Positions 62,401 through 64,000 of a stretch of 64,000 nucleotides of DNA are shown here, piece by piece. Positions within the stretch are counted from its first letter, which is position 1; the number at the start of each line of letters is the position of its first letter. The stretch comes from Streptomyces lunaelactis (GTDB lineage Bacteria > Actinomycetota > Actinomycetes > Streptomycetales > Streptomycetaceae): NCBI RefSeq assembly GCF_003054555.1, contig NZ_CP026304.1, forward strand, positions 1,364,001 to 1,428,000, read 5' to 3'. A program made the translations under genes and the position numbers. The notes beneath the pieces are model-generated. The model was not told where the DNA came from. It did not search any database and worked only from the letters and a program-made list of their open reading frames with translations.

Positions 62401-64000
62401 CCCGCATGACCCCGAACTCCACCTACACGGTGGAGATGACGGTCACCAACACCACCAGTGCGGCGTGGGCGGCCGGTGAGCGGCAGATGTCGTACACCTG
62501 GAAGCTGCCCGACGGGACCGATGTCACCACCGGTGGCAACCAGGCGTCGACGGCGATTCCGGCGCTGCTGCCGGGCAAGTCGGCGACGATCCAGGCGCAG
62601 GTCAAGACCCCGATCAACTCCGACTCGGGGAACAAGCGCAACGACTACGTGCTCGGCTGGGACGTACGCAAGATCGCGGACGGCAGCTGGCTGTCGGCCG
62701 GGACCGGCGGCATCCCCCCGCTGAAGCAGAACGTGGCGGTCGAGGACCCCACCTCCAACCAGATCGGCCTGGAGAAGTTCTACTCGTACGCGGGGAAGAA
62801 CACCGGCGCCGGTTCGTCGGTGATGAACAACACCGCCTCCGGCAACAGTGTGTGGTCCTACAACGCGTTCAGCAACCCGGGCCGCGGACTCAACACCTTC
62901 GCGCGTCTGGCGTACAACTCGCTCGACACCTCCGACACGGTGCTCGGCGCCGGCTGGTCGGGCCAGGCGGCCGGCCCCATCCGGATGGGCGCTCCGCTGG
63001 TCTTCCACCCGAAGCCGAGCCCGACCGAGGTCACGCTGCCGGACGGCGACGGCACGACGCACACCTTCCGCAAGCAGCCGGACGGCAGTTGGAAGGCCCC
63101 GGCGGGTGTGCACTACAAGCTCGCCCCGAAGGTGGCGCTGGACTGCACGCCGGCCAAGGACCCGATCCCGGACGCCTGGACGATGACCCGTCCGGACGGC
63201 ACCCGGTTCCTGTTCGGCTGCGACGGCTACCTCACCTCGGTGATCGACAAGAACGGCAACACGCAGTCGTTCACCTACGAGGAGCGCAAGTCCAACAACA
63301 AGCCGGTCAAGTTCCTGAAGTACGTCACCGACCCGGCCGGCCGTCAGACGCTGACCGTCGACTACTTCAAGAAGGGCGACGCCACCTACGAGTACATCAA
63401 TGACTCGGGCGCCAAGGTCTCCGGCACGAACCTGACCAACACCAAGATCTACGACCACGTGAAGTCCATGACGGACATCTCGGGCCGCAAGATCGCCTTC
63501 TACTACACCACCGAGGGCCTGCTGGGGCAGTTCACCGACGGTGAAGGCTCCACCAACGGTGCGCCGAAGGTCTTCAAGTTCACCTACGACGCGACGCAGG
63601 GCAAGAAGAACGTCAAGCTGGTCAAGGCCACCGACCCCCGGGGCAACGCGACCGACCTGGCGTACTACTACCCGAAGGAGGGCGACGACCCGAAGTACCA
63701 CTGGTGGACGCAGACGATCACTGATCGCAAGCGTTTCAACACGGACTTCGTGTACAAGCCGAACGCGGCGAACAGCAAGTTCACCGACACCAAGGTCACG
63801 GACGCCGAGGCTCACCCGACGGACTATGTGACCGACGACTTCGGCCGCCCGGTCCAGATCACCAACGCCAAGTCGGAGACGACGAAGACCAGTTGGGATG
63901 CGGACAACAACGTCACCTACCTTGAGGAGGCCAACGGAGCCAAGACGGCCTTCTGCTTCGACCAGAAGACCGGCTACCCGGTCTGGCAACGTGACGCCGA
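59490..64000 (+). CDS. Giant secreted DNRLRE/golvesin/RHS-repeat protein (5' part)
   Basis: The first 1,503 codons, open to the window end. GTG at 59490 with AGGAAGGG upstream. A signal peptide (VKVRLGRFISCLVVSAVAGT) is followed by (approximate residues): a DNRLRE domain 323-425, a golvesin C-terminal-like domain 468-563 (NYSGGSKNYTVNQTGTGGVW), a fibronectin-like linker, a second DNRLRE domain 757-957, a CARDB-like domain 970-1043 and RHS/YD-type repeats from ~1086 (DPAGRQTLTVDYF, DPRGNATDLAYYY). In polymorphic toxins this layout carries a toxin domain at the far C-terminus, which is not in the window. The protein probably acts at the cell surface or in contact-dependent competition. Confidence 0.92.
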   Translation, partial: MKVRLGRFISCLVVSAVAGTALPQVAYAAPASKDDDGKGVFDTFKGWFSDDDERELAKPPVGGKLAVPSREKLPKGKKLPKAKRVKELTGKRSGSARFWQMSDGRVQAELSAVPTSYKAGKSGNSWKPIDTAVRATDKKGFDFTNGSNTATSWFGSDAGRILRFEAGDGRTVTFGLEGAAKSSLKPTAKGDTVTYKDAMSGADLTYQVGPGRVKENIVLGERPDGAVSFTFSLDTDGLTPRTAKDGSIGFYSEASRFPVMTIPAPYMTDAKKAKSSPYGHAYSSKVTQKLVRDGKGWKLRVTPDAKWLAAKERQYPVAIDPTITIMPGSATSQDVMVRSDTPTTNYNSTWDLSAGKTSSTAMARSLLRFPLDEIPAGTKIDAARLGVYYDQVHTSGSSKVTIGAYRATGPWTEAQANWSNTSALVGEQSGTTVLMDDGDAGTAAVGEWPTGSTTGGAATNDDFAYNKNTATGETYTWQPNVPETDSYRTDVHYPAAADAATAAPYTVNYSGGSKNYTVNQTGTGGVWKTLESVEYPWAKGTAGKIVLGDTGSSSTRTLADSVRLVNPAAKTKGVGEYSQWHDFPVTDTVQKWASGTAANNGFILKAVDETSTAPLGGPQYEAGENFYGGEVSSYPRLTVTYGKVGTALDSPTVVHSTGPELSWPHYTNSTGSPSNDIVEYQLHRSTQQVFTPSAATLVAPIASTATTYTDTTAVPTPDSSSSEIGKSYYYQLAVKTKAGEVLGSPTRVVGIPKAGRTMKIIQANPKNSVNPTDTTLSSASPTTNWNKLVQAGVGQSWLSVGNNSATYDKTRSVLKFPTSDIPTTATILDNKLYMWGTLTSQVPGSAIYELHSLTQDFTETTATWNNANATTPWTTAGGDMSATVADTVANINTDLGRHWWGATGLMQSWVRTPANNKGVALRLKDESLTGPQERSLFLSSEAQDVQMRPYMQVIYVDSTTEDTYYAPQTPARMTPNSTYTVEMTVTNTTSAAWAAGERQMSYTWKLPDGTDVTTGGNQASTAIPALLPGKSATIQAQVKTPINSDSGNKRNDYVLGWDVRKIADGSWLSAGTGGIPPLKQNVAVEDPTSNQIGLEKFYSYAGKNTGAGSSVMNNTASGNSVWSYNAFSNPGRGLNTFARLAYNSLDTSDTVLGAGWSGQAAGPIRMGAPLVFHPKPSPTEVTLPDGDGTTHTFRKQPDGSWKAPAGVHYKLAPKVALDCTPAKDPIPDAWTMTRPDGTRFLFGCDGYLTSVIDKNGNTQSFTYEERKSNNKPVKFLKYVTDPAGRQTLTVDYFKKGDATYEYINDSGAKVSGTNLTNTKIYDHVKSMTDISGRKIAFYYTTEGLLGQFTDGEGSTNGAPKVFKFTYDATQGKKNVKLVKATDPRGNATDLAYYYPKEGDDPKYHWWTQTITDRKRFNTDFVYKPNAANSKFTDTKVTDAEAHPTDYVTDDFGRPVQITNAKSETTKTSWDADNNVTYLEEANGAKTAFCFDQKTGYPVWQRDA

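Noticed and set aside
59553..63989. A 1,478-aa open frame on the minus strand
   Set aside because: It is an antisense shadow of the RHS gene: arginine/valine/glycine-rich, no domain, no start site.

Overview
This is a high-GC actinobacterial chromosome segment, almost certainly Streptomyces. The codon bias is strong. The rRNA operon has no spacer tRNA. Many products have close Streptomyces relatives recognised from memory: the DUF5999 protein, the crr-ptsI pair, a MocR/pyridoxamine-oxidase-like divergent pair, and PadR, LysR and EamA genes. No database search was possible, so product names rest on motifs, length and context.

Layout. 1-5.2 kb: RlmG-like methyltransferase, an aldo/keto-reductase-like remnant, a SnoaL-like protein, apolipoprotein N-acyltransferase (lnt), a Gfo/Idh/MocA oxidoreductase and a DinB-fold protein. 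5.2-12 kb: a MITE-like element, a frameshifted small lipoprotein, a TPR protein, ung, a peptide-binding lipoprotein, two SDR dehydrogenases, and a DUF3037/HipA-like kinase pair. 12-28 kb: small accessory and regulatory genes (Rieske lipoprotein, an isochorismatase-fold protein lacking its catalytic triad, two flavin-fold proteins, LysR, MocR, three EamA exporters, Clp-N, SRPBCC, PadR, PhzF, CPBP protease, a solute-binding/VWA protein, a GCS2-type ligase). 28-43 kb: a conserved core. It holds gcvP under a tandem glycine riboswitch, a PRC-barrel protein, dinB, and a cluster ordered MerR, bifunctional nuclease, FtsR-like MerR, FHA protein, DUF881, small basic protein, DUF881, nucleotidyltransferase/phosphomannomutase-like, CDP-alcohol phosphatidyltransferase. 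This order resembles M. tuberculosis Rv1822-Rv1832. 43-48.7 kb: a complete leftward 16S-23S-5S operon with processing stems, terminator and candidate promoters. 48.8-57 kb: crr and ptsI (general PTS components), an unknown protein, acetoacetyl-CoA synthetase, a GH31 glycosidase and a NUDIX hydrolase. 57.2-58.6 kb: a decay zone with four or more broken genes around a small S1-domain gene. 59.5-64 kb: the first ~1,500 codons of a giant secreted DNRLRE/golvesin/RHS protein that runs off the window.

Most unusual points: the antisense C-terminal tail of one EamA gene, the frameshifted dinB tail, the degenerate phosphomannomutase domain, the triad-less isochorismatase-fold protein, the decay zone beside the RHS giant, and several well-formed candidate operators (MocR pair, PadR, SDR operon). 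I found no CRISPR array, integrated phage, complete IS element or tRNA. I cannot point to a clearly new multi-gene system. The HipA-like kinase/DUF3037 overlap and the RHS locus are the best places to look.
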